64,000 nucleotides of DNA from Pseudomonas chlororaphis (GCA_001023535.1 CP011020.1:2617734-2681733); one strand, 5' to 3'; counted from the first letter of the stretch, positions 52,287-62,870 are shown. The notes: a model not told the origin generated them from the letters alone. A program made the numbers and translations.

Positions 52287-55022
52287 TTACTGGATCTGCC
52301 CGTGACAATGCTTGTATTTTTTGCCCGAACCGCAGTAGCACAGTTCGTTACGGCCCAGCTTCTGCTCGTTGCGCACTGGCGCGGTCGCCAGGGCAACATC
52401 CACGTCGACGCCCTCTTCGGCGACAACGTCCAGGCCAGGGGCTTCGGCGTGTTCGAACTGCATGCGCGCGGCCAGGGCCTCGGCTTCCTGACGCAGGCGC
52501 GCCTCTTCCTCGGCCGGGTCTTCGCGGCGGACTTGAACGTGGGACAGCACACGGATCGAGTCGCGCTTGATCGAATCCAGCAGGTCGGAGAACAGCGTAT
52601 AGGACTCGCGCTTGTACTCCTGCTTCGGGTTCTTCTGGGCGTAACCGCGCAAATGGATGCCGTGGCGCAGGTGGTCCATGGTCGACAGGTGGTCTTTCCA
52701 CAAGTCGTCCAGGACCCGCAGCACGATCTGCTTCTCGAAGGAGCGCAGCGCTTCGGCACCGGCCTGGTCTTCCTTCTCGTTGTACGCGGCGATCAGTTCG
52801 GCGAGCAGCTTCTCGCGCAGGGTCTCTTCGTACAGGTGATCGTCTTCGTCGAGCCACTGCTGGATCGGCAACGACACGCCGAAGTCACTGCGCAAGGCCG
52901 CTTCCAGGCCAGCGATGTCCCACTGCTCCGGCAGCGATTGCGGCGGGATGTGGGCGCTGACGGTCGCGTTGAGCACTTCCTGGCGGAAATCGGCGATGGT
53001 GTCACCGATGTTGTCGGCGGCCAACAAGCTGTTACGCATGTGATAGATCACTTTGCGCTGCTCGTTGTTGACGTCGTCGAACTCCAGCAATTGCTTGCGG
53101 ATATCGAAGTTGCGGCCTTCGACCTTGCGCTGGGCCTTCTCGATGGCGTTGGTCACCATGCGGTGCTCGATCGCCTCGCCCGGCTGCATGCCCAGGGCCT
53201 TCATGAAGTTCTTCACCCGATCAGAGGCGAAGATGCGCATCAGGCTGTCTTCCAGAGACAGGTAGAAACGGCTGGAGCCGGCGTCACCCTGGCGACCGGC
53301 ACGGCCACGCAGTTGGTTGTCGATACGGCGCGACTCGTGACGCTCGGAGGCGATCACCTGCAAGCCACCGGACTCGAGCACCTGCTGGTGACGCTTCTGC
53401 CAGTCGGCCTTGATCTGCGCGATCTGCTCGGGGGTCGGGTTTTCCAAGGAGGCGACTTCCACTTCCCAGTTGCCGCCCAGCAGGATGTCGGTACCCCGAC
53501 CGGCCATGTTGGTGGCGATGGTCAATGCACCTGGGCGACCGGCCTGGGCAATGATCTCGGCTTCCTTCTCGTGGAACTTGGCGTTGAGGACCTTGTGCTC
53601 GATGCCTTCCTTGTTCAGCAAGGCGGACATGTGCTCGGACGTCTCGATGGTGGCGGTACCCACCAGGATAGGACGGCCCTGGGCCATGCCTTCCTTGATG
53701 TCGTTGATGATCGCCGCGTACTTCTCTTCGGCGGTCAGGAACACCAGGTCGTTGTAGTCCTTACGGGCCAGCGGCTTGTTGGTCGGGATCACCACCACTT
53801 GCAGGCCGTAGATCTGGTGGAACTCGAACGCTTCGGTGTCAGCGGTACCGGTCATGCCGGACAGCTTGTTGTACAGGCGGAAGTAGTTCTGGAAGGTGGT
53901 CGAGGCCAGGGTCTGGCTCTCGGCCTGGATGTTCAGGCCTTCCTTGGCTTCGATGGCCTGGTGCAGGCCCTCGGACAGGCGACGGCCCGGCATGGTACGG
54001 CCGGTGTGCTCGTCCACCAGCACGACCTGGCCGTCCTGCACGATGTATTCGACATTGCGATGGAACAGCTTGTGGGCGCGCAGGCCGGCATAGACGTGGG
54101 TCAGCAGGCCCAGGTTATGCGCCGAGTACAGGCTCTCGCCCTCGGCCAGCAAGCCGACGCGGGTCAGCATGTCTTCGATGAACTGGTGACCGGCTTCGTT
54201 GAGTTCGACCTGGCGGGTCTTCTCGTCGATGGTGTAGTGACCGGCCTGGGTGACCTGGCCCTCGACCTCCTCGACGTGCAACTTGAGCTGCGGGATCAGT
54301 TTGTTGATCTCGGTGTACAGCTTGGAGCTGTCCTCGGCCTGACCGGAAATGATCAGCGGGGTACGGGCTTCGTCGATGAGGATGGAGTCGACTTCGTCGA
54401 TCACGGCGAAATTGAGTTCACGCTGGAATTTTTCTTCCATGCTGAACGCCATGTTGTCGCGCAGGTAATCGAAACCGAATTCGTTGTTGGTGCCGTAGGT
54501 GATATCGGCGGCGTAGGCGGCACGCTTCTCTTCCGGCGGCTGGAACGGCGTGACGACGCCGACGGTCAGGCCGAGGAACTCATAGAGCGGACGCATCCAG
54601 TTGGCGTCGCGGCGGGCCAGGTAGTCGTTGACCGTCACCACGTGCACGCCCTTGCCGGACAATGCGTTGAGGTAGACGCCCAGGGTTGCCACGAGGGTCT
54701 TGCCCTCACCGGTGCGCATTTCGGCGATCTTGCCTTCGTGCAAGGTCATGCCGCCGATCAACTGGACGTCGAAGTGACGCATGCCCATGACCCGCTTACC
54801 GGCTTCGCGGGCAACCGCAAAGGCTTCGGGCAGGAGCTGGTCGAGGGTTTCTCCCTTGGCGATGCGGTCCTTGAATTCGGCAGTCTTGGCGCGTAACTGA
54901 TCGTCCGAAAGGGCCACCATTTGCTCTTCGAAGGCATTGACAGTCTGTACCGTCTTGAGCATGCGCTTGACTTCACGCTCGTTCTTGCTTCCAAAGAGTT
55001 TCTTTAACAAAGGCGCAAACAT
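52287..55022 (-). CDS. secA: Preprotein translocase ATPase SecA
   Basis: 911 aa from ATG 55022 ([17 protein letters not shown]); the frame extends further upstream without support. Motor domain with Walker [27 protein letters not shown], preprotein cross-linking and helical scaffold domains. The C-terminal zinc-binding tail is [14 protein letters not shown]. Drives proteins through SecYEG. Divergent from dciA. Confidence 0.98.
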   Translation of the reverse strand: MFAPLLKKLFGSKNEREVKRMLKTVQTVNAFEEQMVALSDDQLRAKTAEFKDRIAKGETLDQLLPEAFAVAREAGKRVMGMRHFDVQLIGGMTLHEGKIAEMRTGEGKTLVATLGVYLNALSGKGVHVVTVNDYLARRDANWMRPLYEFLGLTVGVVTPFQPPEEKRAAYAADITYGTNNEFGFDYLRDNMAFSMEEKFQRELNFAVIDEVDSILIDEARTPLIISGQAEDSSKLYTEINKLIPQLKLHVEEVEGQVTQAGHYTIDEKTRQVELNEAGHQFIEDMLTRVGLLAEGESLYSAHNLGLLTHVYAGLRAHKLFHRNVEYIVQDGQVVLVDEHTGRTMPGRRLSEGLHQAIEAKEGLNIQAESQTLASTTFQNYFRLYNKLSGMTGTADTEAFEFHQIYGLQVVVIPTNKPLARKDYNDLVFLTAEEKYAAIINDIKEGMAQGRPILVGTATIETSEHMSALLNKEGIEHKVLNAKFHEKEAEIIAQAGRPGALTIATNMAGRGTDILLGGNWEVEVASLENPTPEQIAQIKADWQKRHQQVLESGGLQVIASERHESRRIDNQLRGRAGRQGDAGSSRFYLSLEDSLMRIFASDRVKNFMKALGMQPGEAIEHRMVTNAIEKAQRKVEGRNFDIRKQLLEFDDVNNEQRKVIYHMRNSLLAADNIGDTIADFRQEVLNATVSAHIPPQSLPEQWDIAGLEAALRSDFGVSLPIQQWLDEDDHLYEETLREKLLAELIAAYNEKEDQAGAEALRSFEKQIVLRVLDDLWKDHLSTMDHLRHGIHLRGYAQKNPKQEYKRESYTLFSDLLDSIKRDSIRVLSHVQVRREDPAEEEARLRQEAEALAARMQFEHAEAPGLDVVAEEGVDVDVALATAPVRNEQKLGRNELCYCGSGKKYKHCHGQIQ

Positions 55023-55329
55023 ATCGGCAGGATCTTCCACACTAAAGGGATGGAGGGCGGCCCCGTGAGTCGCCCGTGCAGCCCTCATGGCCGCATGCGA
55101 ACGAGCATTCTACCCGGAAACGATGGAGAGGAAAGTGGCGTTATTCCACGATGCTGGCACAGCGCTGTGACGGGGCTTGCTTAAAATAAGGGCTTTTGCG
55201 CGAACTTCAACCCACAAAACGCAGAAGTTAAGCGTTGATTGCTCAGGTAAAACGCCCCGGACCACCGGGCCCAGGCGCCTGCGATGCTTTCTGTTACCAT
55301 GGCGCCTCTGTCACTTGCGGTATTCATTC
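55023..55329. other. Divergent intergenic region secA-dciA, 307 bases
   Basis: It should hold both promoters. The AT-rich GCTTGCTTAAAATAAGG near 55177 and a short inverted repeat AACTTC/GAAGTT (55203-55229) are the only landmarks seen. No credible gene; a frame continuing upstream of dciA is not supported by a start. Confidence 0.55.
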
Positions 55330-55785
55330 ATGGCCTTTCGCCCCCTTACCGCCAAGGCGCCCGCCATCCTGCTGCGCGAAGCCAAGCCGCTGAAAGCCAT
55401 CTTCGGCCATGCCAGGCGCCTGGGCCACCTGCAGCGGCTGCTGGACAGCCAACTGCAACCTGCCGCTCGCGAGCATTGTCACGTGGCGTCCTGGCGCGAA
55501 GGCAGTTTGTTGCTGATTGTCACCGACGGCCACTGGGCCACGCGCCTGCGCTACCAGCAAAAACGCCTGCTGCGCCAGTTGCAGGCGTTCGAAGAGTTCG
55601 CCGGCCTGGTGCGGATCCAGTTCAAGGTCCAGCCGCCTACCGTGCAGGTCGGTGCCAAGGGGCACACGCTGGACCTGTCCCAGGATGCCGCCGCGACCAT
55701 CCAGTCCACGGCCGAGGGCATCAGCGATCCCAACCTGCGGGCGGCGCTGGAGCGCCTGGCGGCGCACGCGCGCCCCAAGACTTGA
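55330..55785 (+). CDS. dciA: DciA-type replication helicase loader (DUF721)
   Basis: 151 aa from ATG 55330. The DUF721 domain fills most of it (REAKPLKAIFGHARRLGHLQ to about residue 95), with the KH-like core HVASWREGSLLLIVTDGHWATRLRY. DciA recruits the DnaB helicase in bacteria lacking DnaC. Its place divergent from secA is the usual Pseudomonas arrangement. Confidence 0.87.
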   Translation: MAFRPLTAKAPAILLREAKPLKAIFGHARRLGHLQRLLDSQLQPAAREHCHVASWREGSLLLIVTDGHWATRLRYQQKRLLRQLQAFEEFAGLVRIQFKVQPPTVQVGAKGHTLDLSQDAAATIQSTAEGISDPNLRAALERLAAHARPKT

Positions 55786-55811
55786 GACGTTGTTTCGTCC
55801 AGTCGATCGCC

Positions 55812-55967
55812 TTCGCGAGCAAGCTCGCTCCCACAAGAGTTTTCAGCGGCCACAAAAATTGTGTTCACCTCGGCTCTTCTGTGGGAGTGGGCTTGCCCGC
55901 GAAAGCGGTCTGTCATTTAAGAATAAGTGGCTGACCCAGCGCCTTCGCGAGCAAGCTCGCTCCCACA
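55812..55967. repeat. REP triplet, family A
   Basis: Three elements: inverse (TTCGCGAGCAAGCTCGCTCC), forward (TGTGGGAGTGGGCTTGCCCG at 55880), inverse again ending at 55967. It lies between dciA and the HerA-like gene. Confidence 0.88.
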
Positions 55968-56039
55968 AGGGATTGCGTCGAGCAAAAATCCTGTGTCGGC
56001 AAAATTCCCCTGCTGGCGAAGGGCGCGACTCGGCCCTGA

Positions 56040-57530
56040 CTACCGGCGGCGCTTGCTGCCGCCCAGCAATGAGCCCATCAACCCGCGCACCAGTTGACGG
56101 CCCAACTGGTTGGCCGCCTGACGCATTGCCGACTTGAGCGCCTGCCCCGCTGCCGTGCCGAGGAACTCCCCGGCCCTGTCAGCAAGGCTCGGCTGTTCAG
56201 CCGCCGGTTTGTCCGACGCGGCCTCGGCTTCAGGCTCCAGCCCTTTGCGCCCCATCAACACTTCATAGGCCGACTCGCGATCAATGGGCTTGTCGTAGCG
56301 CCCTTGGAGTGGCGAGCGGGCGATCAACGCGGCGCGCTCGGCCTCGCTCAACGGCCCGATGCGCGATTGCGGTGGTGCCACCAGCACGCGCTGGACCATT
56401 TCCGGCGTACCTTTTTCCTGCAGGGTGCCCACCAGGGCTTCGCCGATGCCCAGCTCGGTCAGCACCGCCAAGGCATCGAACTGCGGGTTCGGGCGGAAAC
56501 CGTCCGCCACCGCCCGCAGGGATTTCTGCTCCTTGGCGGTGAAAGCCCGCAGGCCGTGCTGGATACGCAAGCCCAGTTGCGCCAGTACATCGTCTGGCAA
56601 ATCGCCCGGCGACTGGGTCACGAAATACACCCCGACACCCTTGGAACGGATCAGCCGCACCACTTGTTCCAGGCGTTCCTGCAAGGCCTTGGGCGTGCCG
56701 GCGAACAACAGGTGCGCCTCGTCGAAAAACAGCGCCAATAGCGGTTTGTCCGCATCGCCGCGCTCGGGCAACTGTTCGAACAACTCGGCCAGCAGCCACA
56801 GCAGGAAGGTCGCGTAGACTTTCGGCGCCTCATGGACCAGCCGACTGGCGTCCAGCAGGTGGATGCGTCCCCGGCCATCGCTGGCCGGTTGCAAGATGTC
56901 TTCGAGCTGCAAGGCCGGCTCGCCGAACAACGCTTCCGCACCTTGCTGCTCCAGGCTGGACAAGCGTCTTAGCAAGGCCTGGCTGGAACCGGTGGTCATC
57001 AGCGCCGCGTCGTCCCCCAGCAACTCGGGGTTGTCCCTGAGGTGGTTGAGCAACGCCTTGAGGTCCTTGAGGTCAAGCAGCAACAGCCCTTCACGGTCAG
57101 CCACCTTGAACGCGGCGTACAGCGCCGACTGCTGGCTGTCGGTGAGCTCCAGCAGGCTGCCGATCAGCAACGGGCCCATTTCACTCAAGGTGGTGCGCAG
57201 TGGATGACCGGATTGGCCGTGGATGTCCCACAACGTCACCGGATAGGCCTGGGGCGTGTGGCCGAGCCAAGGCATGCCGGCGATCCGCTCGGCCACTTTG
57301 CCCTGGGGGTTGCCGGCAGCGCCGAGGCCGCACAGGTCGCCCTTGATGTCCGCCGCGAACACCGCCACACCCGCATCGCTGAACGCTTCGGCCAGGCGCT
57401 GCAAGGTCACGGTCTTGCCGGTGCCGGTGGCGCCCGCCACCAAGCCGTGGCGGTTCGCCAGGCGCATCGCCTGGGAGAGGGGTTGGCCGGTCGGGTCGGC
57501 GCCGATAACAAGCTTGAGTGAGTCAGGCAT
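56040..57530 (-). CDS. HerA-like ATPase (DUF853 / YjgR family)
   Basis: 496 aa. Walker A GATGTGKT at 33-40, Walker B LLALFFDEAHLLF near 270, sensor segment GVYFVTQSPGDLPDDV, and a conserved C-terminus ending GSKRRR. The family is helicase-like but of unknown cellular role. A NurA-type partner is not adjacent. Confidence 0.88.
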   Translation of the reverse strand: MPDSLKLVIGADPTGQPLSQAMRLANRHGLVAGATGTGKTVTLQRLAEAFSDAGVAVFAADIKGDLCGLGAAGNPQGKVAERIAGMPWLGHTPQAYPVTLWDIHGQSGHPLRTTLSEMGPLLIGSLLELTDSQQSALYAAFKVADREGLLLLDLKDLKALLNHLRDNPELLGDDAALMTTGSSQALLRRLSSLEQQGAEALFGEPALQLEDILQPASDGRGRIHLLDASRLVHEAPKVYATFLLWLLAELFEQLPERGDADKPLLALFFDEAHLLFAGTPKALQERLEQVVRLIRSKGVGVYFVTQSPGDLPDDVLAQLGLRIQHGLRAFTAKEQKSLRAVADGFRPNPQFDALAVLTELGIGEALVGTLQEKGTPEMVQRVLVAPPQSRIGPLSEAERAALIARSPLQGRYDKPIDRESAYEVLMGRKGLEPEAEAASDKPAAEQPSLADRAGEFLGTAAGQALKSAMRQAANQLGRQLVRGLMGSLLGGSKRRR

Positions 57531-57626
57531 TTCGTCACCTGTGGTTAATCTGTGGCCCTGCTTGGCCGATACCTGGAATGACAGACCCTACTGAAAACAA
57601 GGTCGGATAATTCCCAGGGAGATGGA

Positions 57627-57655
57627 AATATCAGCTTTTTTCAATACGGCGATAT
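57627..57655 (+). promoter_or_regulatory. Possible FliA-type promoter for the chemoreceptor
   Basis: GGCGATAT at 57648-57655 resembles the -10 element GCCGATAA of flagellar sigma-28 promoters, with an AAAT sequence about 15 bases upstream. The -35 half is weak. Confidence 0.3.
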
Positions 57656-57716
57656 TTAGCGAACTTTCCATATAAAAGCACGCCCAGAGCCATAAGACTC
57701 AGCGGAACCTCGAACC

Positions 57717-59606
57717 ATGAAGAAAAACCTGCGTTTCAGCCATAAAATCCTCCTTGCCGCCGCCCTGATCGTCGTTGCCGCCTTCGCCTCCTTCACGTCA
57801 TACAACGATTACCTGCAACGCAACGCCATCCGCGACGACCTCGACGGCTACCTGCATGAAATGGCCGAGGTCACCGCGAGCAACATCCAGACCTGGCTCA
57901 GCGGGCGGATCCTGCTCATCGAAAACCTGGCCCAGAACATTGCCGCCAGCCCGGACTCCGCCAGCGTCACCCGGCTGCTGGAGCAGAAAGCACTGACCGC
58001 AACCTTCATGGCTTCCTACCTGGGCGACGCCCAGGGCAGCTTCATCATTCGCCCCGACGCGAAGATGCCCGACGGCTTCGACCCTCGCGTACGCCCCTGG
58101 TACAAGGGCGCGCAGAGCAGCAGCACCTCGACCCTGACCGAACCGTACATCGACGCCGCCAGTGGCGGGCTGATCATCTCCATTGCCAGTGCTGCCCGGA
58201 ACGCCACACAGACCGTCGGCGTCGTGGGGGGTGACCTGAGCCTGCAAGCCATTGTCGACAACCTCAAGACCGTGGACTTCGATGGCATGGGCTATGCCTA
58301 CCTGGTCAGCGCCGATGGCAAGATCCTGGTGCACCCGGACAAGGCCCTGGTCATGAAAACCCTGGCCGAAGCCTACCCAGGCAACACGCCGAAAATCAGC
58401 GAACAGATCACCGAAGTCGAGGTGGACGGCCACTCGCGCATTGTCACTTTCGTGCCGATCAAGGGCCTGCCTTCGGTGAACTGGTACGTCGGGGTCTCGG
58501 TGGATAAAGACCTGGCCTACGCGATGCTCAGCGATTTCCGTACCTCGGCAGTCGTGGCGACGATCATTGCCGTGATCTTCATCATCGCGCTGTTGAGCAT
58601 GCTGATCCGCCTGCTGATCCAGCCGCTGCACACCATGACCCGGGCCATGGAGGACATCGCCGACGGTGAAGGCGACCTGACCAAGCGCCTGACGATCCAG
58701 AACCAGGACGAATTCGGCATTCTGGGCATCGCTTTCAACCGTTTCGTCGAGCGCATCCACGGTTCGATCCGCGAAGTGTCCTCCGCCACCGAACACGTCA
58801 ATGAAGTCGCCCTGCGCGTGGTGAGCGCGTCGAACTCGTCAATGGTCAACTCCGACGAACAATCGAGCCGCACCAACAGCGTGGCCGCCGCGATCAACCA
58901 ACTGGGCGCCGCCGCCCAGGAGATCGCCCGCAATGCCGCCCAGGCGTCCCATCAGGCCAGCGACGCCCGTGGCCTGGCCGAGGACGGCCAGCACGTGGTA
59001 GACCGCAGCATTGCCGCGATGAATCGCCTTTCCGAGCTGCTGAGCACGTCGAGCAACAACGTCGAGACGTTGAACAGCAAAACCGTGAACATTGGCCAGA
59101 TCCTGGAGGTGATCACCAGCATTTCCCAGCAGACCAACCTGCTGGCCCTCAACGCCGCGATCGAGGCCGCTCGGGCCGGTGAAGCCGGACGCGGGTTTGC
59201 CGTGGTGGCGGACGAGGTGCGCAACCTCGCCCACCGCACCCAGGAATCGGCACAACAAGTGCAGACCATGATCGAGGAACTGCAGGTCGGCGCCCGGGAT
59301 TCGGTCATGACCATGAACGACAGCCAGCGCCACAGCCAGGAAAGCGTGGAGATCGCCAACCTGGCCGGCGAGCGCCTGAACAGCGTGACCCAGCGCATCG
59401 GTGAAATCGACGGCATGAACCAGTCCGTGGCCACCGCCACGGAAGAGCAGACGGCCGTGGTGGAATCGATCAACGTCGACATCACCGAGATCAACACGCT
59501 GAACCAGGAAGGGGTGGAGAACCTGCAATCGACCTTGCGCGCCTGTGCCGACCTGGAGCGGCAGGCGGCGCGGCTCAAGCAGTTGGTGGGCAGTTTCAGG
59601 ATCTAA
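57717..59606 (+). CDS. Methyl-accepting chemotaxis protein with dCache sensor, PctA-like
   Basis: 629 aa. TM1 at about 11-30, periplasmic double-Cache domain (about 35-275), TM2 at about 280-302, HAMP (about 303-355), signalling domain with hairpin tip [20 protein letters not shown]. The Cache domain shows the amino-acid-binding pattern R..WY...[12 protein letters not shown], then [10 protein letters not shown], then VGVVGGDLS. This pattern marks receptors for L-amino acids such as PctA/PctB. The neighbours (the glycan cluster and purU) match the pctAB region of P. aeruginosa as I recall it. Confidence 0.9.
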   Translation: MKKNLRFSHKILLAAALIVVAAFASFTSYNDYLQRNAIRDDLDGYLHEMAEVTASNIQTWLSGRILLIENLAQNIAASPDSASVTRLLEQKALTATFMASYLGDAQGSFIIRPDAKMPDGFDPRVRPWYKGAQSSSTSTLTEPYIDAASGGLIISIASAARNATQTVGVVGGDLSLQAIVDNLKTVDFDGMGYAYLVSADGKILVHPDKALVMKTLAEAYPGNTPKISEQITEVEVDGHSRIVTFVPIKGLPSVNWYVGVSVDKDLAYAMLSDFRTSAVVATIIAVIFIIALLSMLIRLLIQPLHTMTRAMEDIADGEGDLTKRLTIQNQDEFGILGIAFNRFVERIHGSIREVSSATEHVNEVALRVVSASNSSMVNSDEQSSRTNSVAAAINQLGAAAQEIARNAAQASHQASDARGLAEDGQHVVDRSIAAMNRLSELLSTSSNNVETLNSKTVNIGQILEVITSISQQTNLLALNAAIEAARAGEAGRGFAVVADEVRNLAHRTQESAQQVQTMIEELQVGARDSVMTMNDSQRHSQESVEIANLAGERLNSVTQRIGEIDGMNQSVATATEEQTAVVESINVDITEINTLNQEGVENLQSTLRACADLERQAARLKQLVGSFRI

Positions 59607-59620
59607 AGCGCCTGAACTGG

Positions 59621-59690
59621 CCTCATCGCGAGCAAGCTCGCTCCCACGGGGATTTGCGCTAACCCTGTGGAAGCTCGCTCGCGATGAGGG
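59621..59690. repeat. REP doublet, family A variant
   Basis: GGCCTCATCGCGAGCAAGCTC at the left and GAAGCTCGCTCGCGATGAGGGCC at the right; a variant with CATCGCGAG in place of CTTCGCGAG on both arms, making one long hairpin after the chemoreceptor. Confidence 0.8.
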
Positions 59691-59794
59691 CCTGTCAAAT
59701 CAAGCAACACTCCACTGACACCCCCGCCCCACCGCAACCCAACCGAACATCTATTCTTCATAAAGGTCAACAAAGGAGAACACAGACCGGAGGG

Positions 59795-60916
59795 ATGTTC
59801 ATCGTGCATATAGCGGACATAACCATGTTCTACGCCCCTGCCAGCGGCGGCGTGCGCACTTACCTGGATGCCAAGCACCGGCGCCTGGGCGATCGGCCCG
59901 GTATTCGCCACAGCCTGCTGATTCCCGGCGCACATTTGAGCGAGCACGACGGGGTCTACAAGGTCCCAGCCCCGGCGCTGCCTTTCGGCAAGGGCTACCG
60001 CTTCCCCCTGCGCCTGGCGCCCTGGCGCAATGTCCTGCGTGATCTGCAACCGGACCTGATCGAAGTCGGCGACCCCTACCTCACCGCCTGGGCCGCCCTG
60101 GATGCCCGCCGCCAGCTCGACGTGCCCGTCATTGGTTTCTATCACTCCGACCTGCCACTGCTGGTGAGCAACCGCATGGGCAACTGGTTCACCCCCAATA
60201 TCGAAGCGTATGTCAGCAAGCTGTATGGCAACTTCGACCGGGTCCTGGCGCCCAGCCAGGTCATGGCCGACAAGCTGACCGGGCTGGGGGTCAGGAATGT
60301 CCACGTGCAACCCCTGGGCGTGGATCTGCAAACCTTCACCCCCGCCGCCCGTGACCCGGAGCTGCGGGCGGAACTGGGGATCGCCGAAGACACCCGCCTG
60401 CTGATCTTCGCCGGTCGCGGCTCCAAGGAAAAAAACCTGCCGGTGCTGCTCAAGTGCATGAAGCGCCTGGGCGAGCGCTATCACCTGCTGCTGGTGGGCT
60501 CATCGATGCCGGCGCTGGTGCCGGACAACGTCACCGTGGTGGATGAGTTCTGCCCGGCACCGCAAGTCGCGCGGCTCATGGCCAGCGCCGACGCGCTGTT
60601 GCATGCCGGCGACCAGGAAACCTTCGGCCTGGTGATCCTCGAGGCGATGGCCAGCGGCATCCCCGTGGTGGCCGTGGCAGCCGGCGCCTTCACCGAAATC
60701 GTCCATGAAGACTGCGGCCTGCTGTGCACACCGAACAATCCACAAGCCATGGCCAACGCCGTGCGGCAACTGTTCGCCGAGGGCTGCCAGCGCCGTGGCG
60801 TGCTGGCGCGCCGGCACGTGGAGCGTTATTACGCCTGGGATTCAGTGGTCAACAACCTGCTGGGGCATTACTACGCGGTGCTCGGCGAGCAGATGCCACT
60901 GCTGGCCAATGGTTGA
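59795..60916 (+). CDS. Family-4 glycosyltransferase
   Basis: 373 aa from ATG 59795, which follows GGAGGG. GT-B fold: N-terminal domain with ADITMFYAPASGGVRTYLD and VIGFYHSDLP, C-terminal domain with FAGRGSKEKNL and the nucleotide-sugar site GDQETFGLVILEAMASG (EX7E pair). It resembles lipid-directed mannosyl/glucosyl transferases (SqdX, PimB). First of a three-gene run with the deacetylase 16 bases behind and the membrane protein overlapping the deacetylase. Acceptor and sugar are not shown by the sequence. Confidence 0.87.
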   Translation: MFIVHIADITMFYAPASGGVRTYLDAKHRRLGDRPGIRHSLLIPGAHLSEHDGVYKVPAPALPFGKGYRFPLRLAPWRNVLRDLQPDLIEVGDPYLTAWAALDARRQLDVPVIGFYHSDLPLLVSNRMGNWFTPNIEAYVSKLYGNFDRVLAPSQVMADKLTGLGVRNVHVQPLGVDLQTFTPAARDPELRAELGIAEDTRLLIFAGRGSKEKNLPVLLKCMKRLGERYHLLLVGSSMPALVPDNVTVVDEFCPAPQVARLMASADALLHAGDQETFGLVILEAMASGIPVVAVAAGAFTEIVHEDCGLLCTPNNPQAMANAVRQLFAEGCQRRGVLARRHVERYYAWDSVVNNLLGHYYAVLGEQMPLLANG

Positions 60917-60932
60917 AACGAGGACCGTGCCG

Positions 60933-61700
60933 ATGAATACCTCGCCCAGCGTGCTTTTGGTGCTGCACGACGTAGCGCCGCAAACCTGGCCCGACTACCA
61001 GCCCTTCGTCGAAGCCGTCGACGCCCTGGGCGATGTGCCGATGACCTGGCTGGTGGTGCCGGATTTCCACCACACCAATGCATTGCAGGACCACCCCGAC
61101 TTCCGGCGCCTGCTCGACCGACGCGTGGAGCGCGGCGACGAACTGGTGTTGCACGGCTATTACCATTGCGACGATGGGCCGGCGGCTCGCCACCCCAAGG
61201 ACTGGTTCATGCGCCGGGTCTACACCCATGAAGGCGAGTTCTACAGCCTGGACGAAGAAGCCGCCCTCGCCCGCCTGCGCGCCGGCATCGAAACCTTCGA
61301 GCGCTACCAATGGCCGCTGGAAGGCTTCGTCGCCCCGGCCTGGCTGATGAGCGAAGGCACGCGCCGGGCCTTGCGTCAGTTACCGCTGAGCTACACCAGC
61401 GACACCCAGCACCTGTATCGCCTGCCCGACTTTACTCCGCTCGACGCTCCCGGGCTGGTGTGGAGCGCCCGCAGCGCCTGGCGCCGGGGGCTGTCGAAAG
61501 TCCTCAGCGACCAACGTGAACAGCGCTGGCGCCAGGCACCGGTGATTCGGCTGGGCCTGCACCCAGTGGACATGCGCCATCGGTTTTCCCGGGACTACTG
61601 GCTGCAGACCCTCGAACGCCTGCTCAATGAAGGCCGCGTGCCAATGACCAAGGTCGACTGGCTGGCCACCCAGGGCCTGCGGGTCAGCAGCGCGGCATGA
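60933..61700 (+). CDS. DUF2334 polysaccharide deacetylase-like protein
   Basis: 255 aa from ATG 60933 (CGAGG upstream); an ATG at 60909 overlapping the previous gene is an alternative. NodB-like barrel motifs: LHDVAP (metal Asp), HGYYHCDDG (HxxxH metal pair), GFVAPAWLMS and LGLHPVDM (catalytic His region). No signal peptide, so it is probably cytoplasmic. It likely removes an N-acetyl group from a glycan or glycolipid made by the preceding transferase; that link is inferred from gene order. Confidence 0.85.
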   Translation: MNTSPSVLLVLHDVAPQTWPDYQPFVEAVDALGDVPMTWLVVPDFHHTNALQDHPDFRRLLDRRVERGDELVLHGYYHCDDGPAARHPKDWFMRRVYTHEGEFYSLDEEAALARLRAGIETFERYQWPLEGFVAPAWLMSEGTRRALRQLPLSYTSDTQHLYRLPDFTPLDAPGLVWSARSAWRRGLSKVLSDQREQRWRQAPVIRLGLHPVDMRHRFSRDYWLQTLERLLNEGRVPMTKVDWLATQGLRVSSAA

Positions 61701-62692
61701 AGCGGCTGCTCTGGCTGGCCGCCGCGCTGCTCATGGCCTTGCTGGTCCCGCTGTTGGTGGGCGGCACGGACATGTGGGCACGGGTACAGCGCTTTCCCTT
61801 GTCCTTGCTGCTGATCATGCTCGGCATGATCGTGCTGTGCTGGGCCCTGAACTCGCTGCGCCTGCGCCTGTTGCTGGGTGAGCACCGGGGGCGCCTGGGC
61901 CGGTTCAAGAGCCTGGGGGTGGTGATGTCCACCGAGTTCGCCATGTGCGCGACACCCGGCGGCAGTGGCGGGCCACTGACCTTGATGGCCCTGCTGGCGC
62001 GCAATGGCGTACGGCCGGCCCACAGCAGCGCCGTATTCGCCATGGACCAGTTGAGCGACCTGCTGTTCTTTCTCTGCGCCCTGGTGGGCATCCTGTTCTA
62101 CGCGCTGTTCCAGAACCTCAGCCAGCGCATGGAATGGATGCTGGCCGTGAGCGCTGTTTCATTGTTTGGCGGGCTGTTCGGCTGCGTGCTGGTGGCGCGC
62201 TATCACCGCCGGTTGATCCTGCTGGGCGCGCGCCTGCTGCGGCATCTGCGAGTGAAGACCGCCACCCGCCATCGCTGGGGACGCAAGATCCTGCATTTTC
62301 TCGCAGCGTTCACCGACACCCTGAAACTGCCACGCCAGACGCTGTTCCAGGTATTCGGCCTGACTTGCCTGCATTGGGCGTTGCGTTACAGCGTGCTGTA
62401 CCTGGCCTTGAAGGGGCTGGGGGCGGACTTGCAATGGGCCTGGAGTTTCCTGATCCAGATGCTGTCCTTGAGTGCCGGGCAATTCAGCCTGCTGCCGGGC
62501 GGTGCGGGGGCGGCAGAACTGACCTCGGCGGCGCTGCTCGCGCCGATGGTGGGCAAATCCACCGCGGCCGCGGCCATCCTGATCTGGCGGGCGGTCACCT
62601 ATTATTTTTATCTGGTGGCCGGTGGGCCGGTGTTCTTGCTGATGGTCGGGCGACCATTGATCAAGAAGCTGATCAGCCTGCGTCAGGCGTGA
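61697..62692 (+). CDS. LPG-synthase-type TM protein (UPF0104 / YbhN-like)
   Basis: 331 aa with about eight membrane segments. The family marks are TPGGSGGPLTL near residue 89 and LLPGGAGAAELTS near residue 270 (PGGxGxxE). This is the transmembrane half of lysyl-phosphatidylglycerol synthase without the catalytic domain; such proteins are thought to flip or export lipids. It overlaps the deacetylase gene by four bases, so they share a transcript. Confidence 0.87.
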   Translation: MKRLLWLAAALLMALLVPLLVGGTDMWARVQRFPLSLLLIMLGMIVLCWALNSLRLRLLLGEHRGRLGRFKSLGVVMSTEFAMCATPGGSGGPLTLMALLARNGVRPAHSSAVFAMDQLSDLLFFLCALVGILFYALFQNLSQRMEWMLAVSAVSLFGGLFGCVLVARYHRRLILLGARLLRHLRVKTATRHRWGRKILHFLAAFTDTLKLPRQTLFQVFGLTCLHWALRYSVLYLALKGLGADLQWAWSFLIQMLSLSAGQFSLLPGGAGAAELTSAALLAPMVGKSTAAAAILIWRAVTYYFYLVAGGPVFLLMVGRPLIKKLISLRQA

Positions 62693-62870
62693 GGGCTGGC
62701 TGCTCGGGATCGGGATGATCTTCGGGATGGGTCTGTTTCCACAGTTCGGCGGCGTCGGGAAACTCCGTACCGTCTTCCGGGCCCAGCTCCTCGGGATCGT
62801 AGCGGCTCAGGCAACCCTCACCGAGGGTGGCCGGCGCCTTCGAAGTGGCTTTGTCCAGTGGATCGGTCAT
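62673..62870 (-). CDS. Small acidic hypothetical protein
   Basis: 65 aa, rich in Glu/Asp/Pro (GEGCLSRYDPEELGPEDGTE, HPEDHPDPEQPALTPDAG), no membrane segment. Codon choice looks normal for the genome and I recall similar short proteins in other pseudomonads, sometimes mislabelled as kinase/phosphatase. Its 3' end overlaps the end of the membrane gene by 20 bases on the other strand. Function unknown. Confidence 0.6.
   Translation of the reverse strand: MTDPLDKATSKAPATLGEGCLSRYDPEELGPEDGTEFPDAAELWKQTHPEDHPDPEQPALTPDAG

Noticed and set aside
52221..54896. 891-codon open frame on the plus strand opposite secA
   Set aside because: Low-complexity translation (His, Val, Gln, Gly rich) typical of the antisense frame of a high-GC gene; no domain; secA is certain on the other strand.
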